DNA from: Acanthosepion pharaonis | Lineage: Eukaryota; Mollusca; Cephalopoda; Sepiida; Sepiidae | NCBI GenBank assembly: GCA_903632075.3 | Contig: CAHIKZ030005642.1 | Location: forward strand, 946,001 to 1,010,000 | Reading direction: 5' to 3' | Length of the DNA stretch: 64,000 nucleotides | Shown: positions 33,730 through 42,732 of the stretch, one piece after another | How the letters are laid out: every line of letters begins with the position of its first letter | Numbering within the stretch: position 1 is the first letter of the stretch | Program-made: the position numbers and the translations under genes | The notes under the pieces: model-generated | What the model saw: only the letters and a program-made list of their open reading frames with translations | What the model was told of the DNA's origin: nothing | The model's database searches: none

Positions 33730-33730
<1 letters not shown>
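33545..33730 (+). repeat. Dispersed repeat F5, copy 1
   Basis: gaagatgacaatttga, gcttggcatgttacttcc, aactcaaatataaggatctt, gtcttgttagcgaagcgatt and tgtataaactgtttcttta occur in the same order at 37903 and 38460. It lies between two (TA)n tracts. Confidence 0.8.

Positions 33731-33732
<2 letters not shown>

Positions 33733-33782
<50 letters not shown>
33733..33782. repeat. (TA)n microsatellite
   Basis: About 25 TA units. Confidence 0.95.
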
Positions 33783-33785
<3 letters not shown>

Positions 33786-33985
33786 GAACGTAGTACCCAT
33801 ACCAAATGTCAGGGTTATTTACAGACAGGATGGTACTACTGGCAATAATCAAAGTACCTGGAGTGATTTGTGTAGAAACAGAGTATCTTTCTGATGTGCT
33901 TATAATCAATGTCCCACCCCTAGGAACTTCTATTTAGGCTCTATTTATACCGTCTTTGAAGTGTTACGCGTGCACATCCAAATAT

Positions 33986-34537
33986 ACACGAGGTCTGTCT
34001 TAAAAGTAATGGGGCTTATGTCACAAACAATTTATTTCAATTACAAACAACAAACTATGGATTCCCCTTCAAAGTAATCCTCTTCTAGTCTAATGCACTT
34101 TTTCATCCTTCTCTGGCATACTTCTATGCACTGCTGGAAGGATTTTTCTTCGATGCCCCTCAGCTGCATAGTTACGGCCTTCTTGATGGTTTTCATGCCT
34201 TCAAAACGGGCCCCCATGATGATCCCTTTGTATCTGGGGAAAAGAAAAAAGTCATACGGAGCAAGATCAGGTAAATTGTGAGGGTGTTCCAGTACGGAGA
34301 TGTTCTTCTCAGCCAGCAACTGCCAGAGGCGTTGTGAGCAGGTGGATTGTCGTGGTGAAGCAGCAACGATTTGTCCTGTCACAACTCTCGTCTTTTCTCA
34401 CGCACTGAGTGAAGGAAACACCGCAGAATCTCTTTGTAGACTTGCTGACTGATCGTTTGACCCTGTGGCAAGAACTCACCGTAGACGATGCTCATGGCTC
34501 ACATAGCACACCCAGTCCCATTACTTTTCAGACAAAC
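33986..34537 (-). mobile_element. Internally deleted mariner element
   Basis: The right end reads cgaggtctgtcttaaaagta then atggg at 33986. The left end, read inward on minus from 34537, is gtttgtctgaaaagtaatgg, so both terminal repeats remain. Only about 550 bp lies between, against roughly 1.3 kb for an intact mariner. The deletion removed the transposase N-terminus. It sits at the tail end of the family T copy at 34541. Confidence 0.85.
34041..34500 (-). pseudogene. mariner transposase, C-terminal half
   Basis: From about 34500 on minus: MSIVYGEFLPQGQTISQQVY, ILRCFLHSVREKRREL, a LLHHDNPPAHN catalytic block in another frame, then FLAEKNISVLEHP equivalent (LLAEKNISVLEHP), NLPDLAPYDFFLFP, ARFEGMKTIKKAV, LRGIEEKSFQQCIE and the C-terminus LEEDYFEGESIVCCL. 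The PDLAPYDFFLFP block holds the third catalytic Asp of DD34D mariner transposases. At least one frame break near 34380 and a stop after the start region inactivate it. Confidence 0.9.
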
Positions 34538-34540
34538 ATT

Positions 34541-34745
34541 TTTATGTTTATACATTCTTTTTTATAGATACAAATATTTAAGTAAATGCTCTGTTTATTA
34601 TAAACAGTATTAACAACATTTACCGGCCTGAATGTCCGAGAAATTTTCATAGAAAATATGCGTCCTCCGACAGGAATCGAACCTGTATCCTATACGGAAC
34701 CGTCATATAGCCTGACGTGCCTTGAACCGATTTTGCCCCAGAGTA
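34541..34745 (-). repeat. Family T tRNA-derived element
   Basis: Minus: ...ggcaaaatcggttcaaggca (A-box region), ggtatacaggttcgattcct-type B box at about 34680, ttttctatgaaaatttctcg, acattcaggccggtaaatg and the tail gagcatttacttaaatattt...gtataaacataaaaat. The mariner element is inserted at its tail end. Confidence 0.75.
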
Positions 34746-34869
34746 AAAATATATAGAGAGTCAAAATGTATAGTAAAATAAATTTTTATAATAAAAAGAA
34801 ATATGAGAACTTAAAGGTAGAGGCAAAAAAACAAACTAGAATTTAAACTTCAAACTAAACAACACATGA

Positions 34870-35545
34870 AGAACAATTCGAGGCAAAGAAAAATATAATT
34901 TGTTTTAGCTCCCCTTTTAACTTAGAGGTAAAATGTAAAATAGGGAAGTTATTTACTAAACATTTCCCCCAAAATTCAAAGTTACATAAGATATTTAATA
35001 AAAACACAGTTAAATTAAGTTACAGCTGCACTAGTATTTTAGAAACAATAATAAATAGGCAAAACGCCAGACATCTCTAAACTAACGTGCAGCAAAATAT
35101 AGTTAACACTAATAATTTATGCAACTGTAGAAATAAGAATAGATGTGCATTAGATGGAGCTTGTAAAACAAAATCAATAATCTACAAAGCCGAAGTAATA
35201 GAAAATAATAGCCAAAATAAAACGTACATAACATGTGCTGAAGGTATTTTTAGACGAAGATTGTACGATCATAGGTCGTCATTCAAGCTGGTAAGTCTTA
35301 GGAGATCTACCAAACTAGCTAACCATGTGTGGAATTTAAAAGAAAAAAAAAAACAGCAGGGATCCGTTTTTTTAAGTTGTAAAAATTTTTTAAAGGCAAA
35401 ACCTTATAACAACCACAATAACATTTGCAACTTCTGCCAACTGGATAAATTAGCAATAATGACCTTTCCGGATCGAAAGAACATTTTGAACCAGAAATCC
35501 GAAATCATGAGCCCTTGCATACATACAAACAATTCCTCTTAAGCT
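34870..35545 (+). pseudogene. Penelope-like element, C-terminal region with GIY-YIG endonuclease
   Basis: Upstream frame: PFNLEVKCKIGKLFTKHFP, LHKIFNKNTVKLSYSCTSI and a INRQNARHL block, the segment between RT and endonuclease in Penelope-like proteins. A stop at about 35080 precedes the frame that continues QQNIVNTNNLCNCRNKNRC, then LDGACKTKSIIYKAEV, a position corresponding to YIG (here YITCAEGIFRRRL), FKLVSLRRSTKLANHVW and CNFCQLDKLAIM. The CxC...C...C finger before the GIY-like sequence fits PLE endonucleases. The YIG Gly is changed. RT is absent: 5'-truncated and dead. Confidence 0.85.
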
Positions 35546-35789
35546 CATATGAGGCTGGATAAAAAGTATGTACATTTCAATTAACCCTCACCAATACATT
35601 TATAATATCCTTGCTTTTCTTCTCCTCCCCCTTTTTCTCCTCCCTCTTCCTTCTTCGCATCCTCCTCCTCCTCCCTTTCTATCACACCCAACGACGTGTG
35701 TTTGTTTGTTTTTTTGTTTTTTAATAATTTAACATTCATTTGGTTTTTTTAAATAAAGAGTTGGGAGGTCAATTGATAAAAATCGCCTG

Positions 35790-35835
35790 AGGATACTGTA
35801 AGGTTAAAACCAAGGTAGGGGATTCCAATGATCTT
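35790..35835 (+). ncRNA. Hammerhead-like relic downstream of PLE
   Basis: About 250 bp after the endonuclease frame: CUGAGGA, a short ACU/GGU helix bounded by U and U, AAAAC in place of GAAAC, ACC-aa-GGU helix III and GUA triplet. Stem I is poor. This places the motif at the 3' end of a PLE. Confidence 0.35.
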
Positions 35836-35842
35836 CTAATTT

Positions 35843-35848
<6 letters not shown>

Positions 35849-35893
<45 letters not shown>
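35849..35893. repeat. (TA)n microsatellite at PLE 3' end
   Basis: About 22 TA units, between the PLE 3' end and the next PLE-derived block. Confidence 0.95.
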
Positions 35894-35896
<3 letters not shown>

Positions 35897-35958
35897 GAAA
35901 AATATACTGAAAAAACAAACAAAAATCTTAATATGCGATTATGCTGTTTTAATGTTTA

Positions 35959-36004
35959 ATGTCAACGTCGGACGTTTCGGTCTAATAGACCATCTTCAGG
36001 ACAT
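35959..36004 (-). ncRNA. Hammerhead ribozyme candidate F2
   Basis: Stem I AUGUC/GACAU (5 bp), core CUGAAGA, one extra U, helix II GGUCU/AGACC (5 bp, loop AUU), GAAA, helix III ACGU/ACGU (4 bp, loop CCG), cleavage triplet GUU. All three helices are Watson-Crick and the core is intact apart from the extra U before helix II. This is the best-folded candidate in the window. Cleavage is unproven. Confidence 0.62.
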
Positions 36005-36189
36005 ATTCATAAAACATAATTAACATAGACCATATACATGAAAACGATTGATGTATGTTTCATTAAATAATATAGACAAGTTTTGTCTATCTATTTTAAG
36101 TAAGTTCCTTTCATATTGTCTGATAAGCTTAATAACATTATCATTGAAAGACGAAAGGAAATCACCATACCGATACATGTTTAAATCCA

Positions 36190-36227
36190 ATCTAAGCTTT
36201 CGGCTTACATAAGCCATTATCAAAGAT
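36190..36227 (-). ncRNA. Hammerhead-like motif F3
   Basis: Stem I AUCU/AGAU, core UUGAUAA (two changes), extra U, helix II GGCUU/AAGCC, GAAA, AGCU helix III and U. The fold is clear and the core probably inactive. A stub of the same sequence is at about 44590 (atgtaagcttaaagcttgg). Confidence 0.45.
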
Positions 36228-36754
36228 GACAATTACTTTTCAATATATCAAATACACGGACGAAACAATAATGATAGTCTGTTTTTGTTACATGAAAAAT
36301 TTCAAAGCAACGACTAACTCGTGTATTACGAAACGCGGAAGCGAAAATCGCATCGCAGCTCGTGACGTCACCCATGACCACGCGAGAGCGAAAACGAGAA
36401 GTATTAAGTATGGGAAGCCGTTGGTATAAACCAATGGCTTCTGTTACCAATTATTTAATGAAACATGCATCAATGAAAATTTGCTGCCTATATATACATA
36501 ATATATATATATATAAAGGTCATTGAAGTTTTTACACAGTATAAAATCCACAGATCGTTTCTTCTGCTAACTGGAACGTAGTCATAACCCTGCCGGAGGA
36601 CACATTTTGTTAAAACTCTCGAATACGCGCTTGAATCCTCTTTTGCCAAAGCGTTCCCTCTGCCTGATTTCACTCAAAAGGTTTTGAAAACATTCCAAAG
36701 GTGTCACAGGCTGGGATTAGCTCCTCCAGTCGATAACATCAAGCCAAATTGACC

Positions 36755-36832
36755 ATGAGGTGGAGAGGGGGGGAATTCGATCCCGAGTCACATAGCGAAC
36801 GTTCTAACGACTCGGTCATATGCCCATACACA
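36755..36832 (-). repeat. tRNA-derived SINE head
   Basis: Minus: gggcatatgaccgagtcgtt then agaacg (A box), ...gtgactcgggatcgaattcc (B box). tRNA-like arms are recognisable. No downstream body could be matched within the window. Confidence 0.55.
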
Positions 36833-36839
36833 ATATAAT

Positions 36840-36965
36840 ACTTTATATATAATATATTATATTAGAAATTATAATAATTCCCGCCATATTTCTTTATATA
36901 TTATAAAATATTATATTTACATATAATATTTATATATATATATTATATTTATATATGATAATATA

Positions 36966-37030
<65 letters not shown>

Positions 37031-37148
37031 ATAATGATTTTTATATATTATATTATAAATTATAATGTTTTATGTCATATTTCTTTATCGTAAAGCATGT
37101 AACCATCCGGCCGACACACAGACGACAATACGAGAAACAGAGAAAGAG

Positions 37149-37210
<62 letters not shown>

Positions 37211-37215
37211 GTGGA
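36840..37215. repeat. AT palindromic block with (TA)n and (GA)n
   Basis: Degenerate tataata palindromes, a 50-bp TA tract at 36972-37022, a 37-bp TA tract at 37151-37187 and (GA)n to 37211. Confidence 0.9.
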
Positions 37216-37424
37216 GAGAGGGGTAATTAAGAACATATAGAAGTGAGAAAAATGAAATGAATAACTAAAAGGAAGAGAGAAGTGAAAGAAAGAAAATGGA
37301 CGTGGAAGATTTCCCCTTGAGGCAATGTTCTAAAACTCAAAGAGGAATCGTTTGACGCGGAAATACCATTTCTTTCTTGGTTGGAGTTCGGGTGATTATT
37401 TAATAGAAAATCCACATCAAGGTC

Positions 37425-37425
37425 A

Positions 37426-37489
<64 letters not shown>
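37425..37489. repeat. (AC)n microsatellite
   Basis: About 31 units. The Cys-Val frame on minus is an artefact. Confidence 0.95.
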
Positions 37490-37490
<1 letters not shown>

Positions 37491-37849
37491 TATGTATGTA
37501 TGTATTTCGTATTACTATATTTATATTTTAGTGGATACATGTGTTTGTGCAAACACTCTGGGTTTTTTTAAACAGAGTAAATGATATCTTCTACTGTTTT
37601 GTTCATTCAAGAGACCTAATAAAGAAAATGTATCGTCGAATTTGTGTTCAACAGTCAAACAAAATTCAATGAACTTTTTAAGGAATGCACATTTTCTCGT
37701 TTCTTTATTAAGAGTCTCGAATGCACAGGCCGGTAGATGTAATTTTCTTAAGAAACAAAAACAGGGCGCATATAAAAACCAAAATATAATAGAGACAGAG
37801 ACAGACAGCGAGAGAGAGAGAGGGGGGGAGAATTAGCTGATAAATTACT

Positions 37850-38610
37850 ATACATAAGCACACACTAAGACGAAATATGTGTAAACCGATAATTGCTCTG
37901 AAGATGACAATTTGAAATTGTCGAAAGTACTTGGTACGTGTCTTCCATCTAACAACAACTCGAATATAAGGATCTTATTATTCAAGGAATTGATAGTAAC
38001 TTAATTTTTTATTAAGTCCTGTTAGCGAAGTGATTTGGCCATTAAATCACATTAACATTGATCTCTAATTGTTTGTATAAATTGTTTCTTTATGATATAA
38101 AATATAAGCCGCACATTCTAATATATTTACGACATCAAATCCGCAGCACAGTAATAAACAGAATCTTAAATTCTGTGGAAAAATACTAAGACAGTTTTAC
38201 TCTACTAATTGGATTATACTAAGTTCTTTTCACTTTAACAGATAAATATATATGACAAGAAAATTTCGTGTATTTATAACTTTTCAAGATTCAAACAAAA
38301 TTCTCTCTTGATCGATTTGAAGAAGAACTCTAGCGTCGTGACATCGCACACTCCAAAACATATATTCAAATGTTAATAAATAGCATAATTTAAAAAAAGC
38401 ATCTTTCGGTATATACATATTTCGTCTTAGTGTTTGCCTATGTATGGGAAAATTGCGCCCTGAAGATAACAATTTGAAATTGTCGAAAGTACTTGGCATG
38501 TGTCTTCCATCTGACAACAACTCGAATATAAGGATATTATTATTCAAGGAATTGATAGTAATTTAATGCTTTATTAAGTCCTGTTAGCGAAGTATTTTCG
38601 GGCGATCGCA
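37850..38610 (+). repeat. Dispersed repeat F5, copies 2 and 3, direct repeat
   Basis: gaagat(g/a)acaatttgaaat then tgtcgaaagtacttgg, gtgtcttccatct, caactcgaatataagga and cctgttagcgaagt occur at 37903 and again at 38460, 557 bp apart. In front of the first copy is acactaagacgaaatatgtg, and in front of the second its inverse. Each copy starts with a CUGAAGA core followed by a 5-7 bp helix and GAAA. The short frame 38284-38547 on minus is not a gene. Confidence 0.75.
38460..38500 (+). ncRNA. Hammerhead-like motif F5
   Basis: CUGAAGA, helix II with AAUU/AAUU pairing around UGA, GAA, AG-ua-CU helix III, U, and stem I GCC/GGC (3 bp). The copy at 37903 is weaker. Confidence 0.3.
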
Positions 38611-38964
38611 CAGTCATTAGACAGCTGAAAAGGACAGGAAAATCATTTCTAATATAGGAGGCTTTTACGTGACCCATACTTTATATTGCTGATCATAGGG
38701 AACAGACCAATACTGCCATATAAGGTAAGCTTCTCAATAGCGTCGAGGAAGTAAGGTGGATAATGGCCTTAAGGTGATCCTACGCCAACATTCTCAATTA
38801 AAACTCTTTATTACCTAAATTGACATATGAAAAAACAAGAAAGAAAGAAATAGAAAATGAGGAAATCAGTATTTCATTCAAAGTATTAAGTGCAGTTTGA
38901 TCACAAAGGATATGTTGAAAATGATTCACACTCATGATTTAATGTACAGTGTACGATAGGCAAA

Positions 38965-39610
38965 TTGTCGCCATTTTATATTTTTAATTTCGCGCATGGC
39001 CACTATTTGTTTTTGATTTTGTCGACTGCACAGAATAGTTGGGTCAGTTGGGCACCGTCTGTGAGAAAAAAGATCCCCATGACGCAATTCACTCTCTCAG
39101 AAATTTGGAAACAGTATGCTTTACTGCTTGGCATTCGCGCCGGAAGCTACATTTCAGAGTGCTTGGCTGTCAATCTGAGGAGAGTGCAGAGGATTCGAAA
39201 AGAGTTGGATGAATCTAATGGTGATTATGAAGGTGCCTGAAGTGATCACTAGTGATAGCGACACTATACCTCCATTCAACTTCTCACAGGGCCTCAGACT
39301 CAACGCAGAGACTTACATCAAAGGAGGTAATGTTGACCTGGGTCAAGAGGGTGGCTGCTGGAAGACCCTATGTTTGGCAACAGGACTCTGCACCATGCCA
39401 CATAACCAGGAGAACCCAATCATAGCTGTTAGACAATTTCTGCGACTTCATCTGGCCACCTAATTTCTCAGACTGGAAATGCCTTGATTATTATGAGTGA
39501 GTTGTAGTTGAGCGAGAGACTAACAAACCTCTTTGTACCATCAAAGATGAACTGAAGGCAAGGCTTATGACAACATTCACCAACTTAAACAAGGAGAGCC
39601 TCCTTGACTT
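38965..39610 (+). pseudogene. Tc1/mariner-superfamily transposase, centre deleted
   Basis: N-terminal helix-turn-helix: FTLSEIWKQYALLLGIRAGS, then AVNLRRVQRIRKELDESNGD-YEG. The frame then jumps directly to VITSDSDTIPPFNFSQGLRL and NAETYIK, which in relatives lie about 150 residues further on, so the HTH linker and the first catalytic Asp are deleted at about 39240. A second shift gives a RPYVWQQDSAPCHI-like block near 39368 (second Asp) and WPPNFSDWKCLDYY (altered third catalytic motif). Dead copy. Confidence 0.7.
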
Positions 39611-39644
39611 TTATTTAAATAAAGATATGCTGCCTAAACACACA

Positions 39645-39649
39645 CAGAT

Positions 39650-39713
<64 letters not shown>
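39645..39713. repeat. (CA)n-(TA)n microsatellite
   Basis: About 12 CA then about 23 TA units, immediately followed by tgaagaaata as at other foldback ends. Confidence 0.95.
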
Positions 39714-39716
<3 letters not shown>

Positions 39717-39774
39717 GAAATATAGTTTTAAGGTGTGCTATATTTATGGGATAAAGATCTCAACATCAGAGATA

Positions 39775-39965
39775 GAGCGAATGTAAATATAAAAATAAAA
39801 GTGAACATTAAAGTCAACACTCAGAGGCGACAGTCTGTTTCATGCTGGACGCAATCGTCAGGCCGCTTGACGATTGCGCCTAACATGAAACAGCCTGTCG
39901 CCTCTAAGTGTTGACTTCAATGTTCACTTTTTATATATGCTCTGTAAATTTACATTGAGCACTGT
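39775..39965. repeat. Foldback element, family F4
   Basis: Arms 39800-39863 (gtgaacattaaagtcaacac ... gcaatcgtcaggc) and 39866-39930 (inverse) are nearly perfect with almost no spacer. The box gctctgtaaatttacattga then gcac follows at 39939. No ORF. Confidence 0.85.
39823..39867 (-). ncRNA. Hammerhead ribozyme candidate F4
   Basis: Minus: stem I AGCGGC/GCCUCU (5 of 6 pairs), core CUGACGA intact, helix II UGC/GCA with a U.U mismatch at the core, GAAAC, helix III ACA/UGU, triplet GUC, the most common natural cleavage site. The plus arm has UUGACGA and poorer stem I. Confidence 0.52.
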
Positions 39966-40026
39966 TTTGTAGAAATAAAAATATCAATAAGAACACCGGA
40001 TTATATATGTTACTGTTCTTTCTTTT

Positions 40027-40029
<3 letters not shown>

Positions 40030-40087
<58 letters not shown>

Positions 40088-40140
40088 TGATTCCATCGCT
40101 ACATAAGAGTTCTCATGTTTCAAAACAAGAGCCGAAAACT
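40030..40140. repeat. (TA)n and F8 foldback remnant
   Basis: About 25 TA units to 40080, then a decayed F8 arm (ccatcgctacataaga, ctcatgtttcaaaac). Confidence 0.7.
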
Positions 40141-40549
40141 TCAATATAATTATTTGAATTAAATTGAATTAAAGTACCAAGCTCTGTTCCATCTTCAAGC
40201 GAATATTTTTTTTGAATAACTAATTCTTGAAATTTACGCGTTTTTATAAGCACATTCATTATTAAAATTAAAATTACTATGGTAACGGCTAGAGCAATTA
40301 TTTTTTAAAAAAAGTGGCGTAAGGGTTAATAATCTGTATCAATATCTCAGTTACATTCAAAGAGGTCAATTCAGGGTAAGGTTGGGGTGTCTAAATTCAA
40401 AGCGGAAGATGACATCGTCTAGTCTGGTTAAGTTTCTATGGAGATTTATTTATTTTTTTATTTTATTTTCTTTCCTGAAAGGGTTTTGTGTATATAGAAA
40501 ACTTTCATAATTACCTAACATTTGGGTTTTTTTAACGACTTCATAAAGG

Positions 40550-40551
<2 letters not shown>

Positions 40552-40590
<39 letters not shown>
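40552..40590. repeat. (TTA)n microsatellite
   Basis: About 13 units. Confidence 0.95.
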
Positions 40591-40591
<1 letters not shown>

Positions 40592-40659
40592 GGGTAGGGC
40601 TTTTAAACTTTTTATTTAGACTATGGAGTTTAAAATTTGTATTTATTATTTAATTGTTT

Positions 40660-41300
40660 ATTTGTTTTTTATGCTATTTATTCAATGCGAAAATTTGAAA
40701 ACCGTTAACTCATGTCTATTGTTTAATAAATTTTCATTATTTAGAAACTTAATAATGTGTAGTTTTTCATGTAGGCATAAAGGGCATGGGTCATCCCAAG
40801 TTTTACAAGTTCTAGTTTTGTTTATAATTTTCCATTTTACTTTTGGTGTTTTATTCATTTCCTTCAAATGCCAAAAATATTTAGATAGAGATGTCTGATG
40901 TCTTTTATTAATATTGTTGAAGGAGCTTTTATGCTGTCTCCACCTGGTTTTAAATTCATTCTTCGTAGACCCAATGCATATCATATTAGTATTAGGATTC
41001 TCAGTGGATGAGATAGTACATTGGTATACCACAGATTTTACGCGGCATTTATTTTCCAATGGGCAATCTTCTGGGTTTCTACAATCACATAATTTTTCAC
41101 TATTTTTTTCTAATTTAAGTGTAGGGTTTTTATTAATACTATTCTGGCAAGGGGGTTTACTCGGGATTATATTATTGTTTTTTGTTATACTTTCTAGATT
41201 TTCAGTGCAACTGTAACTTAATTTTAGGGTGTTTTTATTAAAGATTTTACTAAGTCTGCTATTTGTAGGAAAGTGTTTTTTTAATTAAAGCTAGGAATTT
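40660..41300 (-). pseudogene. Penelope-like element, C-terminal region with GIY-YIG endonuclease
   Basis: Minus, beginning near 41270: IFNKNTLKLSYSCTENLESI, NINKNPTLKLEKNSEKLCDC-type residues, CRNPEDCPLENKCRVKSVVYQ, CTISSTENPNTNMICIGSTK, FKTRWRQHKSSFNN, TSLSKYFWHLKEMNK, WDDPCPLCLHEKLHIIKFL and LLNNRHELTVFK. ICIGSTK replaces the usual YIG-T. The CxC...C...C finger and the C-terminal CPLC are intact. It is one continuous frame for about 200 residues, better preserved than the 35 kb copy. RT is missing; at about 41280 the similarity ends. Confidence 0.88.
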
Positions 41301-41324
41301 ATGTCCTAGCTTAATACTAATACT

Positions 41325-41480
41325 ATATTTAGGCTCTACTTTTGTATCGAGCACTGTTTTCTTTTTAAAAAATAACAAAAATACTAAAGAACTTTGGATT
41401 ATTTACCTAACGAGTTCTTTCCTATTTTCTATACACACACACACACACAGACACACACACATATATATATATATATACAG
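41325..41480 (+). repeat. GCTCT...GAGCACT box and (CA)n-(TA)n
   Basis: gctctacttttgtatcgagc at 41332, then a T-rich stretch, (CA)n at 41434 and (TA)n to 41476. A further box variant is at 41592-41612. This matches the 3' surroundings of the foldbacks. Confidence 0.55.
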
Positions 41481-42049
41481 TTTCAAGTTATGCTATATTT
41501 ATAGGTAAAATTGTTCATTATCAGAGGCAGAGTTTGAATAGATGTAAAGGGTGCACTTAGTAAATATTTATTATTAATAGTATTAATTTCCGCCCTGTAA
41601 TTTCACATCGAGCACTTATATTACCACCATTGTGTATATATGTGTGTATGCGCGCATGTGTGTTTAATTACAAAGAATGCTTCAATTAAAATTGATAAAT
41701 ATGCTGGTCAGCCGTTTATTTATTACGAAACACAATCTTGTTATATACAGATCCGGTGCGTACTACCCCCCGAACCCTCCGACCGTGGGGCTATCCTAAT
41801 TAGGGACTCGGATAGTACTTTATAGCCTTCACTATGTTATCGACATTTGCTTTTTTCTACCTAAATTTATATATGTTACAAATTAAACTAAGCACCGCTG
41901 AATACTAGAAGATGAAAAGGTTTTGCGGATTTAGACGTAATTCTGGGGTTTTATTTTTTATTTTTATTTTTTATTTTATTTGTCCAGATCCGTGAATTTG
42001 TTTTGCTCATTCAATGTCTCAAAAATGCTCTATGTGAAATGGACAAAGT

Positions 42050-42332
42050 CTGACAATTCTTTTAAGACATTTTTATGTTTATACATTTTTTTTTTATAGA
42101 TACAAATACTTTAGTAAATGCTCTGTGGCGAAATCGGTAAAAGCACGTCTGGCGATATGACGGTTCCCTATAGGATACAGGTTCGATTCCTGTCGGAGGA
42201 CGTATATTTTCTATGACAACTTCTTGGACATTCAGGTCGGTTAATACTGTTTATTATAAACAAAGCATTTAGTTAAATATATTATCTATAAAAAAATAAT
42301 GCATAAACATAAGAATATCTTAAAATTCGCTA
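42050..42332 (+). mobile_element. Family T element with tRNA-like head between TIRs
   Basis: A left repeat ttttaagacatttttatgtt ... agtaaatgctctg (42061-42126) is the reverse complement of the right end aagcatttagttaaatat ... cataagaatatcttaaaa (42260-42332). Between them is a tRNA-like sequence: tggcgaaatcggtaaaagca (A box) at 42126 and ggttcgattcc (B box) at 42180, then tattttctatgac and acattcaggtcgg. Other family T copies here keep only the right repeat. No protein. Confidence 0.75.
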
Positions 42333-42690
42333 TTTTTCACTCTTAATGTTGAATGTGTTAAATTATTCAAGTTTTTAACAAGAAAAAACTCAAGTTGATG
42401 TTAAAAATTATCGCAAAACTGTGTTGATTTATTTAAGATGGAATAATCTATTTTGACATGTCTCTAATTTGTATTTAGATGCATAATATTTATTTTGAAT
42501 TTGTTCTAGTTGGATTGTTCACCTATATTGCATATGATCCATTATTGTACGTAATTAGGTTACAATAAAATTTATATTTTATATTAATATTAGCTTATTA
42601 AAATTGAGATGTAGTAGAGTGGAGGTGCGGGGAAGCTTATAGATTTGGAGCGGGTCCACAAAACCCTTATACAGATCCTGTATGTATATG

Positions 42691-42698
<8 letters not shown>

Positions 42699-42728
<30 letters not shown>
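42699..42728. repeat. (TA)n microsatellite
   Basis: About 15 TA units at the end of the transposon that follows. Confidence 0.9.

Positions 42729-42732
<4 letters not shown>

Larger units (their letters stand above)
35940..36232 (-). pseudogene. PLE 5' fragment with N-terminal peptide
   Basis: Minus frame 36180-36040 reads MYRYGDFLSSFNDNVIKLI, RQYERNLLKIDRQNLSILFN and ETYINRF. The same peptide is encoded at 44459-44584 (minus) and 44626-44770 (plus), so it is a conserved element-encoded N-terminus and not chance. Each end of this block carries a hammerhead-like motif on the same strand (36190-36227 before the peptide, 35959-36004 after it). I assign it to a PLE because of its neighbours and of the known hammerheads in PLE ends. 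The RT is not present here to prove it. Confidence 0.55.
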
